From: Thermoplasmata archaeon
Lineage (GTDB): Archaea > Thermoplasmatota > Thermoplasmata > Lutacidiplasmatales > UBA184
Length of the DNA stretch: 64,000 bases
Direction of reading: 5' to 3'
NCBI GenBank assembly: GCA_028864975.1
Contig: JAGWLG010000007.1
Coordinates: forward strand, 60,842-124,841
The notes under the pieces are model-generated. The model was not told where the DNA came from and did no database searches. It saw nothing but the letters and a program-made list of their open reading frames with translations. A program made the position numbers and the translations under genes. This document shows, piece after piece, positions 51,146-60,138 of the stretch (position 1 is its first letter; each line of letters starts with the position of its first letter).

Positions 51146-51622
51146 GTGCCGGACGAGGGGACCCCACCCCAGAAAGCTGTCGCTCCAGAACCAGGGGCAC
51201 CCCCCGAGACGGGGAGGGAGGCCGGTCCCGCGCCTCCGGAGGCCAAGCTCGAGCCCGGAATGAAGTCCATCGATGGCGGGGAGGAGATCGGCCGGCTCCC
51301 GCTCCCGCGTCGGGACCGTGGAGAGATCTACGCGGTCTCGAACCAGCTACTGGGAGCAGCGCGCATCCGCGTGATGTGCGAGGACAACATCTCTCGCATG
51401 GGCCGGATCACGGGCAAGATGAAGAAGAAGATGTGGATCCGGGAGGGGGACCTCCTCATCATCCGACCCTGGGGTTTCCAGGAAGGGAAGGCCGACATCC
51501 TCTTCCGGTACAGCAGGACCCAGTCGAACTACCTCTCGCGTCACAAGATCCTGCCCGCCTCCGTGGACTTCTTCGGCGGCGACCTGCCGCCCGAGCCCGA
51601 GCGACCGCGCCGGAGACGCTGA
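51146..51622 (+). CDS. eif1A: Translation initiation factor 1A (aIF1A)
   Basis: A 158-residue OB-fold factor. The core VMCEDNISRMGRITGKMKKK is recognised as family-typical by its RITGK and WIREGDLLIIRPWGFQEGKAD blocks, written here only in part (WIREGDLLIIRPWG). It stabilises initiation complexes on the small subunit. The ~40-residue N-terminal Pro/Ala/Glu-rich extension and the basic C-terminal tail are longer than in many archaea. The extension depends on GTG 51146, supported by TATA spacing. Confidence 0.93.
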   Translation: MPDEGTPPQKAVAPEPGAPPETGREAGPAPPEAKLEPGMKSIDGGEEIGRLPLPRRDRGEIYAVSNQLLGAARIRVMCEDNISRMGRITGKMKKKMWIREGDLLIIRPWGFQEGKADILFRYSRTQSNYLSRHKILPASVDFFGGDLPPEPERPRRRR

Positions 51623-51629
51623 CCCTGAG

Positions 51630-53162
51630 ATGGCCGACCGCCCCCTCGGCCCCGAGGAGGTCGAGGTCCTCGAGGCGAACGCGGTCGCCCGTGGGATGAC
51701 CATCGACCACCTCATGGACAATGCCGGTCATGTGGTCGCCGAGGAGGCGAAGCTCCACCTCCCCCCGCCGCCGTCCCCCGTCGGCATCCTCTGCGGCCTA
51801 GGGAACAATGGAGGAGATGGGCTGGCGGCCGCTTCGGTCCTCGCGGCCGAGGGGTACCAGCCTCGGGTATGGCTCCTGGGAGAGCCCTCCAAGATCCGCA
51901 CGGCCGCGGCCCGGCGCCGATGGGACCTCGTCGCGGGCCTCCGGTACGTTCGCCAGGGGGTTCCTTCGGTCTCCGACCTGAAGGGGCTACCGGTCGTCGT
52001 CGACGCGATGCTGGGCTCGGGAGGGAAGGGCGAACCTCGCGAGCCCTACAAGAGCGCGGTGGAGGCTCTGGCGGCCTCCGGAACGAAGGTGCTCTCGGTC
52101 GACCTCCCCACCGGGCTCGGCAGCCCGCTCTCGGTCCGCGCGGTCTGGACGGTGGCGCTGGAGGTCCGCAAGCAGGGGATGGACAACTCGGCCTGCGGGG
52201 AGGTCACGGTCCGCTCGATCGGGATGCCCCCTGAGGCGCATCGAGAGACGGGGGTGGGGGAGTTCGCGTTCTTCCCCATACCGCCGCCGAGCGTTCGGAA
52301 GAGCGACGCGGGCAGGGTCGTGGTCGTGGGAGGAGGCCCCTACGCCGGCGCCCCCTATCTTGCGGGCATGGGCGCGCTCCGAGGAGGGGCCGACATGGTC
52401 TTCGTGGTCGTGCCCGGGGGCATCCAGGACACGGTTCAAGGGTACTCTCCCGAGCTCATTGTGAGGGGGGTCGGAAGGGGGAGGGCGTTTACCTCGGAGG
52501 ACACCGCCGCGCTCCAGAAGCTCGTGGAATCGATACGACCGACGGCACTTCTCGTGGGGAACGGTCTCGGAGACGCCCCCGAGACCTTGACGGCCGTGGA
52601 GCGGTTGTTGGGCTGGGCGCTCCCTTCGATGCGCTGCGCCGTCGATGCGGATGGACTTCGCGTGTTGCCGCGAAGAGCGCAGCGACCCTTCGCGGCCCAG
52701 TCCCCGGATCGGCTCCTCCTCACCCCGAACCGAAGGGAGTTCGTCCACCTCTCCGACGTCGAGGGGCGTGCCTACGAGGAACCCAGCGAAGAGGACGTGC
52801 GGAGGAACGCCCGTCGCCTCGAGGCGACGCTGCTCGTGAAGGGCCCTACGGACCTCATCTCGGACGGCGAGAGCTACAAGCTCAACAGGACGCATCACCC
52901 CGCCATGGTCGTCGGAGGGGCCGGCGACGTTCTTGCCGGGCTCTCCACCTCCCTCCTGGCGCGGGGACTCTCGCCGTACACCGCGGCGCGGCTGTCTTCC
53001 TTCTGGCTGGGCCGGGCATCGCTCGAGGCCTTCGACAGGGTCTCGCATGCCCTGCTTCCGACCGACCTGCTCTTGTCGCTCGGACCGGCGCTGAAACGCG
53101 GCCTGGACGAGCTGCGCCGGGTGACCGACCCGGGACGGCCCGCTCGCGCGGCTCACGAGTAA
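51630..53162 (+). CDS. nnr: Bifunctional NAD(P)HX epimerase/dehydratase
   Basis: A 510-residue fused repair enzyme. The N-terminal domain epimerises hydrated NAD(P)H (GLGNNGGDGLAAA, VVDAMLGSG, SVDLPTGLG). The C-terminal ribokinase-like domain dehydrates S-NAD(P)HX using ADP (GRVVVVGGGPYAGAP, TPNRREF, VKGPTDLI, and GGAGDVLAG with its catalytic Asp). The usual GTGDVLAG reads GGAGDVLAG here. It follows aIF1A by 7 bases. Its 3' end overlaps that of bud32 by 10 bases on the opposite strand. Confidence 0.93.
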   Translation: MADRPLGPEEVEVLEANAVARGMTIDHLMDNAGHVVAEEAKLHLPPPPSPVGILCGLGNNGGDGLAAASVLAAEGYQPRVWLLGEPSKIRTAAARRRWDLVAGLRYVRQGVPSVSDLKGLPVVVDAMLGSGGKGEPREPYKSAVEALAASGTKVLSVDLPTGLGSPLSVRAVWTVALEVRKQGMDNSACGEVTVRSIGMPPEAHRETGVGEFAFFPIPPPSVRKSDAGRVVVVGGGPYAGAPYLAGMGALRGGADMVFVVVPGGIQDTVQGYSPELIVRGVGRGRAFTSEDTAALQKLVESIRPTALLVGNGLGDAPETLTAVERLLGWALPSMRCAVDADGLRVLPRRAQRPFAAQSPDRLLLTPNRREFVHLSDVEGRAYEEPSEEDVRRNARRLEATLLVKGPTDLISDGESYKLNRTHHPAMVVGGAGDVLAGLSTSLLARGLSPYTAARLSSFWLGRASLEAFDRVSHALLPTDLLLSLGPALKRGLDELRRVTDPGRPARAAHE

Positions 53163-53776
53163 CGCACTCGACCCTGGATCTCCTTGGCCCTCGCCTCGAC
53201 GGCAGCACATCCGGTCGGGAACGCCGACCGATACCCCGTCAGGAACCTCTCGTAGAGCTCCTCCCGGTCCGGGCAGAGCGTGTTGAGGTCCTCGCGAACG
53301 AGGTGGAGGTCGATCCCCAACTCCTCTATCCCCGGAGATCGACTGCCCAAAGAGAGGTCGAGGAAGGCGACGTCGCCATCGCACCAAAGAACGTTCGAGG
53401 CGGTGAGATCGCCATGGGCGACACCGGCCGCATGCAGCTTGCCAAGAGCTTGGCCCCAGCGTTCCACGCATCGGGCACGGGTGGCGTCCCGCGGCGCCGA
53501 CGACGTCAGGACCTCGGAGAGGGTCGGACCGTCGAGCCACTCCAGGAGGAGCGAGGAGCCTTCGAGTTCGACGTCGAGCACGATTGGGGTCCGGATGCCC
53601 GCTCTGCGGGCCTCTCGAAGCAGACGGACCTCGGTACGGAGCCTCTCGCCCCGTAGCCGCTGGTCCAAGGCGGGATCGCGGTAGCCCTTCACGAAGCGGT
53701 GCTTTCGCACTGCTCTTACGCCCAGGATGTCCTCGGCCGTGACCACCGCTTCCGCGCCCTCGGCGAGCCGGCTCAT
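53153..53776 (-). CDS. bud32: Bud32, KEOPS complex kinase/ATPase
   Basis: A 207-residue minimal protein kinase of the KEOPS complex, needed for t6A tRNA modification with Kae1. Seen: AEGAEAVV loop, VRKHRFVKGYRDPALD, the Glu in the alpha-C region (ERLRTEVRLL), catalytic VAHGDLTASNVLW, and FLDLSLGSRS in place of the usual DFG-like DFGLG. Kae1, which is often fused to it, is separate here. It follows aguA by 29 bases on the same strand. Confidence 0.92.
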   Translation of the reverse strand: MSRLAEGAEAVVTAEDILGVRAVRKHRFVKGYRDPALDQRLRGERLRTEVRLLREARRAGIRTPIVLDVELEGSSLLLEWLDGPTLSEVLTSSAPRDATRARCVERWGQALGKLHAAGVAHGDLTASNVLWCDGDVAFLDLSLGSRSPGIEELGIDLHLVREDLNTLCPDREELYERFLTGYRSAFPTGCAAVEARAKEIQGRVRYS

Positions 53777-53805
53777 CGATTCCCCTCGGCCCCCTCAGGG
53801 ACCCC

Positions 53806-54891
53806 TCAGCCTCTCCGGGAGGAGGATGCAAGAGCGCTTGGCTGCTGCATGGAAGCGCAGTGGATCGTCCCGAGTCCGTAGACCATGTCCTTGCAAGGGA
53901 CCCCGAGAACTTGACGGTCTGGGAAGAGTCGTTGAAGGACCTGCAGGGCCTCCGCGTCGTGAGGATGGTCGAACACCGGCACGAGCACGACACGGTTAGC
54001 GATGTAGAAGTTGGCGTAGCTCGCGGGGAGCCTTCCCTCCGCATCGCCGACAATGCCGGGCATGGGGATCGGGACGACCCTGAGACTCCGCCCGTCCTGA
54101 TCCGCGGCCCTCCGGAGCCTCTCGAAGTTCTCCTCGAGCACCCTTCGGTTCGTGCCGGACTCCTCTTCGTCGAACGCGCAGACGACCGTGGTCGGGTCGA
54201 CGAAGCGCGCGAGGTCGTCGATGTGTCCGTCGGTGTCGTCACCCTCCAACCCTTCGGGCAGCCAGACCACATGGGAGGCCCCGAGGAAGTCAAAGAGGAG
54301 CCGCTCGACCCTCGCTTTCTCAACGCTCCCGTTCCGGTTGGGGTTCAGCAGGCATTGCTCCGTCGTCAGCAGCGTGCCTCGACCGTTGACATCGATCGAT
54401 CCTCCCTCAAGGACGTACCCGGTCTCGAGAAGATCTACCCCAAGGGAGGGCCGAAGTTGGTGCGCGACCCCGTTGTCCGCCTTGTGTCCCTCGTACTTCC
54501 CTCCCCAGGCGTTGAACGTCCACTTGATCCCCGCGAGCTTCCCTGTCGAGCGGTTCTGCACGAAGAGCGGGGCATAGTCGCGGACCCACACGTCGGCGTA
54601 GTCGACGACGTGCGTGCGAAGGTTCGCGAGATCAACGTCCGACCTCTTCAGCTGAGAGAGGGCGCGCTCCCGCATCGCCGGGTCCTTCACCAGCAGGTCG
54701 ACCCGCTCGCCCGGTAGGAGGGCGGAGATGATCTTGACGTAGCTCTCCTCCACGGACTCGATCCGGTCCGGGAACGTGATAGGGTCGTGCGGCCAAGCGA
54801 GCCAGGTCGCCTCGTGGGGCTCCCACTCTGCCGGAAGGATGTAGCCAAGCTCTCGCGGCGAGACCGCGGGGCGCAGGCTTGCCGGGGCCAC
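53806..54891 (-). CDS. aguA: Agmatine deiminase
   Basis: A 361-residue guanidine-modifying enzyme that turns agmatine to N-carbamoylputrescine and ammonia. Signatures: PAEWEPHEATWLAWPH at the N terminus, VWVRDYAP, LEGGSIDVNG, GDDTDGHIDD (catalytic His/Asp) and the Cys in TIHCASMQQP. GTG 54891 abuts the stop of aguB, whose product uses its product. Together they make putrescine from agmatine. Confidence 0.95.
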   Translation of the reverse strand: MAPASLRPAVSPRELGYILPAEWEPHEATWLAWPHDPITFPDRIESVEESYVKIISALLPGERVDLLVKDPAMRERALSQLKRSDVDLANLRTHVVDYADVWVRDYAPLFVQNRSTGKLAGIKWTFNAWGGKYEGHKADNGVAHQLRPSLGVDLLETGYVLEGGSIDVNGRGTLLTTEQCLLNPNRNGSVEKARVERLLFDFLGASHVVWLPEGLEGDDTDGHIDDLARFVDPTTVVCAFDEEESGTNRRVLEENFERLRRAADQDGRSLRVVPIPMPGIVGDAEGRLPASYANFYIANRVVLVPVFDHPHDAEALQVLQRLFPDRQVLGVPCKDMVYGLGTIHCASMQQPSALASSSRRG

Positions 54892-55776
54892 CTACGACCT
54901 CGCGGGCATGCCCTGGGCCAACGGGGCGTACGTGTCGGGTCTCCGGTTCCGCAGGAAGCCCCAGCCCTCCTGGATGCTTCGGTTGCGCTCGAGGTCCACC
55001 TCGACCACGAGGGTCGCTTCATGCGTGGGGCTCGCTCGGCGGAGAACCTTCCCGAAGGGGCCGCACACGAAGGAGCTCCCCCAGAACCGTAGCTTCCCCT
55101 CCTCCCCCACCCGGTTCACCGCGGCCACATGCACCCCGTTCGCGATGGCGTGGGCACGCATGACGGTCTCCCAGGCGTCGTGCCAGTCGCCGTCGGAAGA
55201 GCGGTGGCCCTTGATCCAACCGATGGCGGTCGGATAGAACAGGATCTCCGCTCCCGCCAACGCGGACATGCGAGCGGCCTCCGGGAACCACTGGTCGTAG
55301 CAGATCAGGACCGAGAACGTCCCCCAGCGGGTCCGATAGACCGGGTAACCCTTGTTACCGGGTTCGAAGTAGTTCTTCTCCCAGAAGAGCGGGTCGTGGG
55401 GAATGTGGAGCTTGCGATAGGACTCGAGCGGGCGGCCGTCCGCATCGAGGACGACCGCGGTGTTGTAGAGCTTGCCGTCCTCGCCCCGTTCGAAGATAGG
55501 CGCGATGATCGCGACTTCGCGCTGACGAGCCAGTTCAGAGAGCGCGCGTGCGGACTCGCCATCCGCTGGCTCAGCCCAAGAGGCAAAGTCGGCGCGCTCC
55601 TGCTGTGGGAAGTAGAGCGACCGGAAGAGTTCCTGGAGGCAGACGATCTTCGCCCCACGCTGGGCTGCGGCCTCGACCCTCCGAAGCGTTCGCTCGAGAT
55701 TCTCGGTGCGGTCCTCGCCGACCGCGGTCTGCACAAGACCGATCTTGACCTTCCGCGGTCCGCCCTCTTTCTCCAT
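54892..55776 (-). CDS. aguB: N-carbamoylputrescine amidase
   Basis: A 294-residue nitrilase-superfamily enzyme hydrolysing N-carbamoylputrescine to putrescine, CO2 and ammonia. The Glu-Lys-Cys triad is in LQELF, YRKLHIPHD and LICYDQWFPE. GRSSDGDW-type specificity blocks follow. ATG 55776 gives the normal family length; TTG 55818 is an upstream alternative. It is first of a likely aguB-aguA-bud32 transcript. Confidence 0.94.
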   Translation of the reverse strand: MEKEGGPRKVKIGLVQTAVGEDRTENLERTLRRVEAAAQRGAKIVCLQELFRSLYFPQQERADFASWAEPADGESARALSELARQREVAIIAPIFERGEDGKLYNTAVVLDADGRPLESYRKLHIPHDPLFWEKNYFEPGNKGYPVYRTRWGTFSVLICYDQWFPEAARMSALAGAEILFYPTAIGWIKGHRSSDGDWHDAWETVMRAHAIANGVHVAAVNRVGEEGKLRFWGSSFVCGPFGKVLRRASPTHEATLVVEVDLERNRSIQEGWGFLRNRRPDTYAPLAQGMPARS

Positions 55777-55885
55777 CCCCGGTGTCGCCGGCTCCCTCCA
55801 TCCCCCGAGCCGTTTCAAGTTGACCTTTTCACGTCAGGGGGACGCTCCTCCCCAGAGGCCTATCCGAGGTTTCGGGCCGAAGAGC

Positions 55886-57220
55886 TCACTGAATGGTGGA
55901 GGCGATGTTCTCCACCATGGCCAGGTCCTGGGGGTTCCCACCGATGTACTGCGTAGGGGGCTGCACTCCGGCGAGAAGGTCGGCCTTGTAGAGATAGGCC
56001 TCGACGAAGAGCTGAGGGAGCACCACTCCTGAACAGAGCGGGCCCGCGGAGATGCTCCCTTCGCAGTTGTTGATGCCGCTCGCAACAGTCGCGGGAGAAA
56101 GGGGAGTGCTGTTCGATTCCAGGACCGCGGGCGAGACCAGGGAGCCTCGGTGAACGAAGATGCCCCCGATGACCAGGAACGGGATGCCTCCCCCGGCGTC
56201 GAACGAGCTGACATAGCTCGACCCGGGGGGCGGGAGGCTTGGTATCGTGATCTGCGTGGGGTTCGTGCCGATCTCTGCATTGAAGGAGATGAAAGCGCTC
56301 GTGCTGTTGTCGCCCGCCAGGTTGAGACCTGGGGTGTTCGGGTAGATGTCCGTGGGGGACGAGGTGGTGAACCCGGAAAAGATGTTGACCACCGGACTTG
56401 GGAAGGTGAAGTTCTGGACGGACGCCTCCATCGCCCAGCTCGAAGCATCGCAATAGGGGCAGGCGATGGAGCTGAGGAACATGACAACGGGAACGCCACT
56501 CGTCGTCCAGGGGACACAGGATGCACTGGTGATCCGTTCCCATCCGGAGTCGCCCGGAGGTCCCGGCTCCCCCAAGGGTGAGGAGGACGGCGAGGCCTTG
56601 CACGCTGTGGACGACGGTCCGCTCAGGTGGGCCGTCCGATACTCGAAGTAGACGGCCGCGCCCGCGCCCCCTGCAATGAGCATGAGGGCCACCCAGAGCA
56701 CGGGTCCTTTGCGCCAGAAGGACGGGGAGGGCGACCGGCGGGGAATGCGTATGGTCGTCGCGGCCGGCTCCGTTCTGATCCTCTCGGCCGGAGGAGACGA
56801 GCTGTGCAGGATCGAGGCCGTGAGCGCTGTCAAGGCGGCCCCCCCGAAGAGGACTCCAGGAGCGGAAATTCGGTCCGAGCTTTGGTCGTGGACCAGTCGG
56901 AACCGCGTCCCGGCAGTCGTGGCGTCGAGGTCGATCCGAACGCGCTCGGAACTGCCTTTGGCGGTCCGCCAGACCCACTCGAGGACCCGCGGCCGCTCCA
57001 CCAAGGTCACCGTGCCACGCACCCGCTGGAGCGTTCCGTTCGCATCGGCGACCCGAAGGTCGACGTGTCCGCCCACGACGGGGTCCAAGGTCCCTGTGCC
57101 TAGCCATTTCGCTCTCAGGTCGGGGTCCACGAGGTGCTTCCAGACCACCTCCGGGGGGGCGGGCAGGTCGTGCTCCAGTTGGACCCGGCCGTCCGGGTCA
57201 AGGAGGGTCGCGGCGCTCAT
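55886..57220 (-). CDS. SRPBCC (AHSA1-like) domain fused to membrane thioredoxin-like domain
   Basis: A 444-residue fusion in one uninterrupted frame. Residues about 10-120 form an AHSA1/SRPBCC ligand-binding fold (HDLPAPPEVVWKHLVDPDLRAKW, given here in part as APPEVVWKHL and TLVERPRVLEWVW). A helix near 184-202 crosses the membrane. Residues 230-444 resemble DUF929: a thioredoxin-like domain with CxxC motif in MFLSSIACPYCDASS and several Asn glycosylation sites, so outside. ATG 57220 overlaps the arsR stop (ATGA). ArsR-SRPBCC pairs are known, but the fused redox domain is unusual. It may couple a cytoplasmic ligand to extracytoplasmic thiol chemistry. Confidence 0.8.
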   Translation of the reverse strand: MSAATLLDPDGRVQLEHDLPAPPEVVWKHLVDPDLRAKWLGTGTLDPVVGGHVDLRVADANGTLQRVRGTVTLVERPRVLEWVWRTAKGSSERVRIDLDATTAGTRFRLVHDQSSDRISAPGVLFGGAALTALTASILHSSSPPAERIRTEPAATTIRIPRRSPSPSFWRKGPVLWVALMLIAGGAGAAVYFEYRTAHLSGPSSTACKASPSSSPLGEPGPPGDSGWERITSASCVPWTTSGVPVVMFLSSIACPYCDASSWAMEASVQNFTFPSPVVNIFSGFTTSSPTDIYPNTPGLNLAGDNSTSAFISFNAEIGTNPTQITIPSLPPPGSSYVSSFDAGGGIPFLVIGGIFVHRGSLVSPAVLESNSTPLSPATVASGINNCEGSISAGPLCSGVVLPQLFVEAYLYKADLLAGVQPPTQYIGGNPQDLAMVENIASTIQ

Positions 57221-57540
57221 GAGACCGTTCCTCTCCTGGGCAGGCGCCTGCGGAGCTCGCGCTCGAGGCTCGCGACCCTGCGGTTCCAAGCGCCTCGGGT
57301 ACGGCTCATCCATTCCTCGGTCTCGCGAAAGCCCTCCGGATTGATGCGATACACCCGACGCTGGGCGTCCTGGCGAACTTCGACAAGCCCGGCGTCGCGG
57401 AGCTTCCGCAGGTGCTGGGAGACGGCGGGCTGGCTCACGTGGAAGTTGCTCAGGATCTCCCCGGCGGAGCGCTCCCGTTCGGCGAGCAGTTCCAGGATCC
57501 GCCTTCGGGTCGGGTCAGCCAGGGTCTCAAAGGCGAGCAT
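57217..57540 (-). CDS. ArsR-family transcription regulator
   Basis: A 107-residue winged helix: LADPTRRRILELLAERE, the recognition region HVSQPAVSQHLRKLRDAGLV and the wing VRQDAQRRVYRIN. No metal-binding Cys pair is visible, so it may sense another signal. ATG 57540 lies ~25 bases after its TATA box, so it is leaderless, and its stop overlaps the fusion gene. Confidence 0.92.
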   Translation of the reverse strand: MLAFETLADPTRRRILELLAERERSAGEILSNFHVSQPAVSQHLRKLRDAGLVEVRQDAQRRVYRINPEGFRETEEWMSRTRGAWNRRVASLERELRRRLPRRGTVS

Positions 57541-57548
57541 CGTACAGA

Positions 57549-57580
57549 ATAAGCAACCTCGAATATAAGTGGGTGCTTAT
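57549..57580. promoter_or_regulatory. Inverted-repeat operator around the arsR TATA box
   Basis: ATAAGCA (57549-57555) and TGCTTAT (57574-57580) are exact inverted copies flanking the TATA region (57561-57568, minus-strand ACTTATAT-like). This is the position expected for autorepression by the ArsR protein encoded beside it. Confidence 0.65.
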
Positions 57581-57615
57581 GCGCTAGAGGGGTCCCCGCG
57601 CGGGCCGTGCGTCCC

Positions 57616-57624
57616 TTTTTAATC
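57616..57624 (+). promoter_or_regulatory. TATA box of the enoyl-CoA hydratase gene
   Basis: TTTTTAATC should start transcription near 57645, leaving a ~20-base leader with GGTGG ahead of ATG 57665. Confidence 0.6.
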
Positions 57625-57664
57625 TCGTTCCCCGTGCGGACAGTGACCATCTGGGTGGACGACC

Positions 57665-58465
57665 ATGCCGTACGAACACATCAACGTGAAGAAGGAGGAG
57701 GATGGCGTCGTCATCCTCTCGCTCAAGAACCCGCCGATGAACGCGCTCTCGACTTCGCTCGTCAAGGAGCTTGCCGAGGCGACCAAGGAGATCGGGGCCG
57801 ACCCTACGGTCCGAGCGGTCGTGCTGACGGGAGAGGGACAGTACTTTTGCGTCGGGGCTGACGTCAAGGAGATGGCGGCGATGGCGATGTCGGGGAACTT
57901 CATCGAGGAAGCCCCGAAGGTCGTCGAGAGGGGGCATGCGGCGTTCAGCGCGCTGGAGTCCCTCCCGCAGCCGGTGATCGCGGCCGTCAATGGCATGGCG
58001 CTCGGTGGAGGCCTCGAGCTCGCGATCTCGGCGGATATACGCATCGCGGGCGACTCGACCAAGCTCGGCGCCCCTGAGGTCACCCTGGGGCTCATTCCCG
58101 CCTACGGCGGGACCCAGCGGCTCCCTCGCCTGGTCGGGCTCGCGAAGGCGAACGAGCTGATCCTGACGGGCAGCATGATCCCTGGGCCGGAGGCCCTCAA
58201 GATCGGGCTCGTCAACAAGGTCGTCCCGGCCGGGCAGGAGCTCAGGGCCGCCCGCGACCTCGCGCACACCATTGGGGCCAAGTGCTCGCCCCCCGCGGTC
58301 TCGGCCGCGAAGGCCGCCATCCGACAGGGGCTCTCCAAGCCTCTCTCCGAGGGACTTAAGGGCGAGGCCGAGATCTTCCAGAAGAAGGTTCTGCCGTCCG
58401 AGGACCTCGCCGAAGGCATCACCGCCTTCAGCGAGAAGCGCCCCCCCAAGTACAAGGGGAAGTGA
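57665..58465 (+). CDS. Enoyl-CoA hydratase/isomerase family protein
   Basis: A 266-residue crotonase-fold enzyme hydrating 2-enoyl-CoA in fatty-acid breakdown. The oxyanion-hole blocks are FCVGADVKEM and NGMALGGGLELA. Both catalytic Glu are present, in GGGLELAISADI and GAPEVTLGLIPAYGG. It is followed 30 bases later by acyl-CoA dehydrogenase 2, so the two consecutive beta-oxidation steps are co-encoded. Confidence 0.93.
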   Translation: MPYEHINVKKEEDGVVILSLKNPPMNALSTSLVKELAEATKEIGADPTVRAVVLTGEGQYFCVGADVKEMAAMAMSGNFIEEAPKVVERGHAAFSALESLPQPVIAAVNGMALGGGLELAISADIRIAGDSTKLGAPEVTLGLIPAYGGTQRLPRLVGLAKANELILTGSMIPGPEALKIGLVNKVVPAGQELRAARDLAHTIGAKCSPPAVSAAKAAIRQGLSKPLSEGLKGEAEIFQKKVLPSEDLAEGITAFSEKRPPKYKGK

Positions 58466-58495
58466 GCCGCCCTCGGTCGGTCAGCGAGGTCCACC

Positions 58496-59737
58496 ATGGC
58501 GATCGCAGAAGAGGCAACGATGGAGCACGGCGCACCCACCATCCAGATGAAGTTCACCGAGGAGCAGAACGCGCTGAGAGAGACCGTTGCGAAGTTCGCC
58601 CAGGACGAGATGGTCCCCGTCCTCGACGAGATGGACGAGAAGGAGGAGTTCCCCGTGAAGACCGTCCAGCGCATGAAGGACCTCGGGTTCTTCGGGGTCC
58701 CGGTCCCCGAAGAATATGGCGGGCTCGGCATGGGCAAGGTCGGCTATTGCATCATGCTGGAGGAGCTAGGCAAGTTCGACGCCTCCCACCCGGCGATCTT
58801 GGGCGCCCACACTTCGCTCGGCATGTCGCCGCTGCTCTACTACGGTACCGAGGAGCAGAAGCAGAAGTTCCTGGCCCCCGCCGCGCGGGGGGAGAAGCTC
58901 ATGGGCTTCTCGCTCACGGAACCCCACAGCGGCTCGGACTCCGGTGCGCTCAAGACCGAGGCGAAGGAGGAAGGCGACTACTGGGTCCTCAACGGTAACA
59001 AGATCTTCGTGACCAACGGCAAGGAGGCCGACCAGATCGTCGTGATGGCCGCGAACGACGCCAACCTGGGGTCGAACGGCGGGATCACCGCTTTCCTCGT
59101 CGAGAAGGGGACGAAGGGGTTCAAAGTGGGTCGCTGCGAAAAGAAGATGGGGCTGCACGGCACCAGCACCGCGGAGCTCATCTTCGAGAACTGTGCCGTA
59201 CCCAAGGGGAACATCATCGGAGGCGTCGGGAAGGGCTTCTACGTCGCCATGACCGCGCTCGACGTGGGACGCGTCTCCCTCGGCGCGGGGTCGTGCGGCG
59301 GGATCTGGGGCTCGTTGAACGTCGGGCTCAACTACGCGAACAACCGTATGCAGTTCGACGCGCCGATCATCCAGTACCAGGCGATCCAGTTCAAGCTCGC
59401 CGACATGGCGATGCACCTGCACGCCCTGCGAACGATGGTCTACCAGGCGGCTGCGTTCCAGGACTCGATCGGGTACGACCCCAAGAAGTGGTCCCGCAGC
59501 GACCGGCTCAAGAAGTCGCGCGACAGTGCGGTCATCAAGTGCCTAGGCAGCGAGTGGGCCTCGAAAGCGGTCAGCGAAGCATTGCAGATCCACGGCGGGA
59601 TCGGCTACATTCGAGGAACTCCGATCGAGCGGGCTTACCGCGATGCGCGCATCAGCGAGATCTTCGAGGGCACCAACGAGGTCCAGCGAATGATCATCGC
59701 GGGCGACCTCATCGGACGGAACGGCTTCGTACCCTGA
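58496..59737 (+). CDS. Acyl-CoA dehydrogenase (FAD) 2
   Basis: A 413-residue enzyme, longer than the first copy by an N-terminal extension and a short insertion near the C-terminal helices (YDPKKWSRSDRLKKSRD). FAD and substrate blocks: FSLTEPHSGSDSGALKT, GNKIFVTNG, LHGTSTAELIF. The catalytic Glu is in EIFEGTNEVQR. It probably shares the EtfAB acceptor encoded at 40.9-42.7 kb. Confidence 0.93.
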   Translation: MAIAEEATMEHGAPTIQMKFTEEQNALRETVAKFAQDEMVPVLDEMDEKEEFPVKTVQRMKDLGFFGVPVPEEYGGLGMGKVGYCIMLEELGKFDASHPAILGAHTSLGMSPLLYYGTEEQKQKFLAPAARGEKLMGFSLTEPHSGSDSGALKTEAKEEGDYWVLNGNKIFVTNGKEADQIVVMAANDANLGSNGGITAFLVEKGTKGFKVGRCEKKMGLHGTSTAELIFENCAVPKGNIIGGVGKGFYVAMTALDVGRVSLGAGSCGGIWGSLNVGLNYANNRMQFDAPIIQYQAIQFKLADMAMHLHALRTMVYQAAAFQDSIGYDPKKWSRSDRLKKSRDSAVIKCLGSEWASKAVSEALQIHGGIGYIRGTPIERAYRDARISEIFEGTNEVQRMIIAGDLIGRNGFVP

Positions 59738-60138
59738 TTCGGGGAGGGGTGGGTCCATCTACTGCCCGAACATGTTCACGGAGATGAACGCGCCCTCGAG
59801 ATCTGATTGAGGGCGAGCCCGGACCCGTGCCGTATCGTGACCCGTTGTTACATTCCGTTACATCCGGGATGCTCTTGACCCTCCACCGAGGGACCAAGGG
59901 GCTCTCGGCACGCGTTCTTGCTCCTCGCCCCAGAAGGACCAGACGACGAGGTCGTTGTCTCCCGCGAGAATCTCGGCAAGCTCGTCGAGGAGATCGATTG
60001 CCCTCGGTCGGACCTCCAGAAGGAGCAGGAAGCGCGAGCCAATGAAGGCGCGGCGCGGGAGACGAGCCAACTAGCGCTGGAGCGCCTGGCACAGGAGGTT
60101 CCTGATGCAAGCCAAGAAATCACAGCCCTCGGGGAGTT
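59738..60138. other. Accessory stretch with fragments, no intact gene
   Basis: Sits between the beta-oxidation genes and the IS110 fragment. Short frames (for example one giving RAIDLLDELAEIL) may be decayed pieces of the same element or another gene, but none can be assigned. Confidence 0.35.

Noticed and set aside
51987..54323. A 778-codon minus-strand open frame
   Set aside because: It lies antisense to nnr and crosses bud32 and aguA in the wrong frame. It is Arg/Pro/Ser-rich without any domain, typical of a GC-driven shadow.
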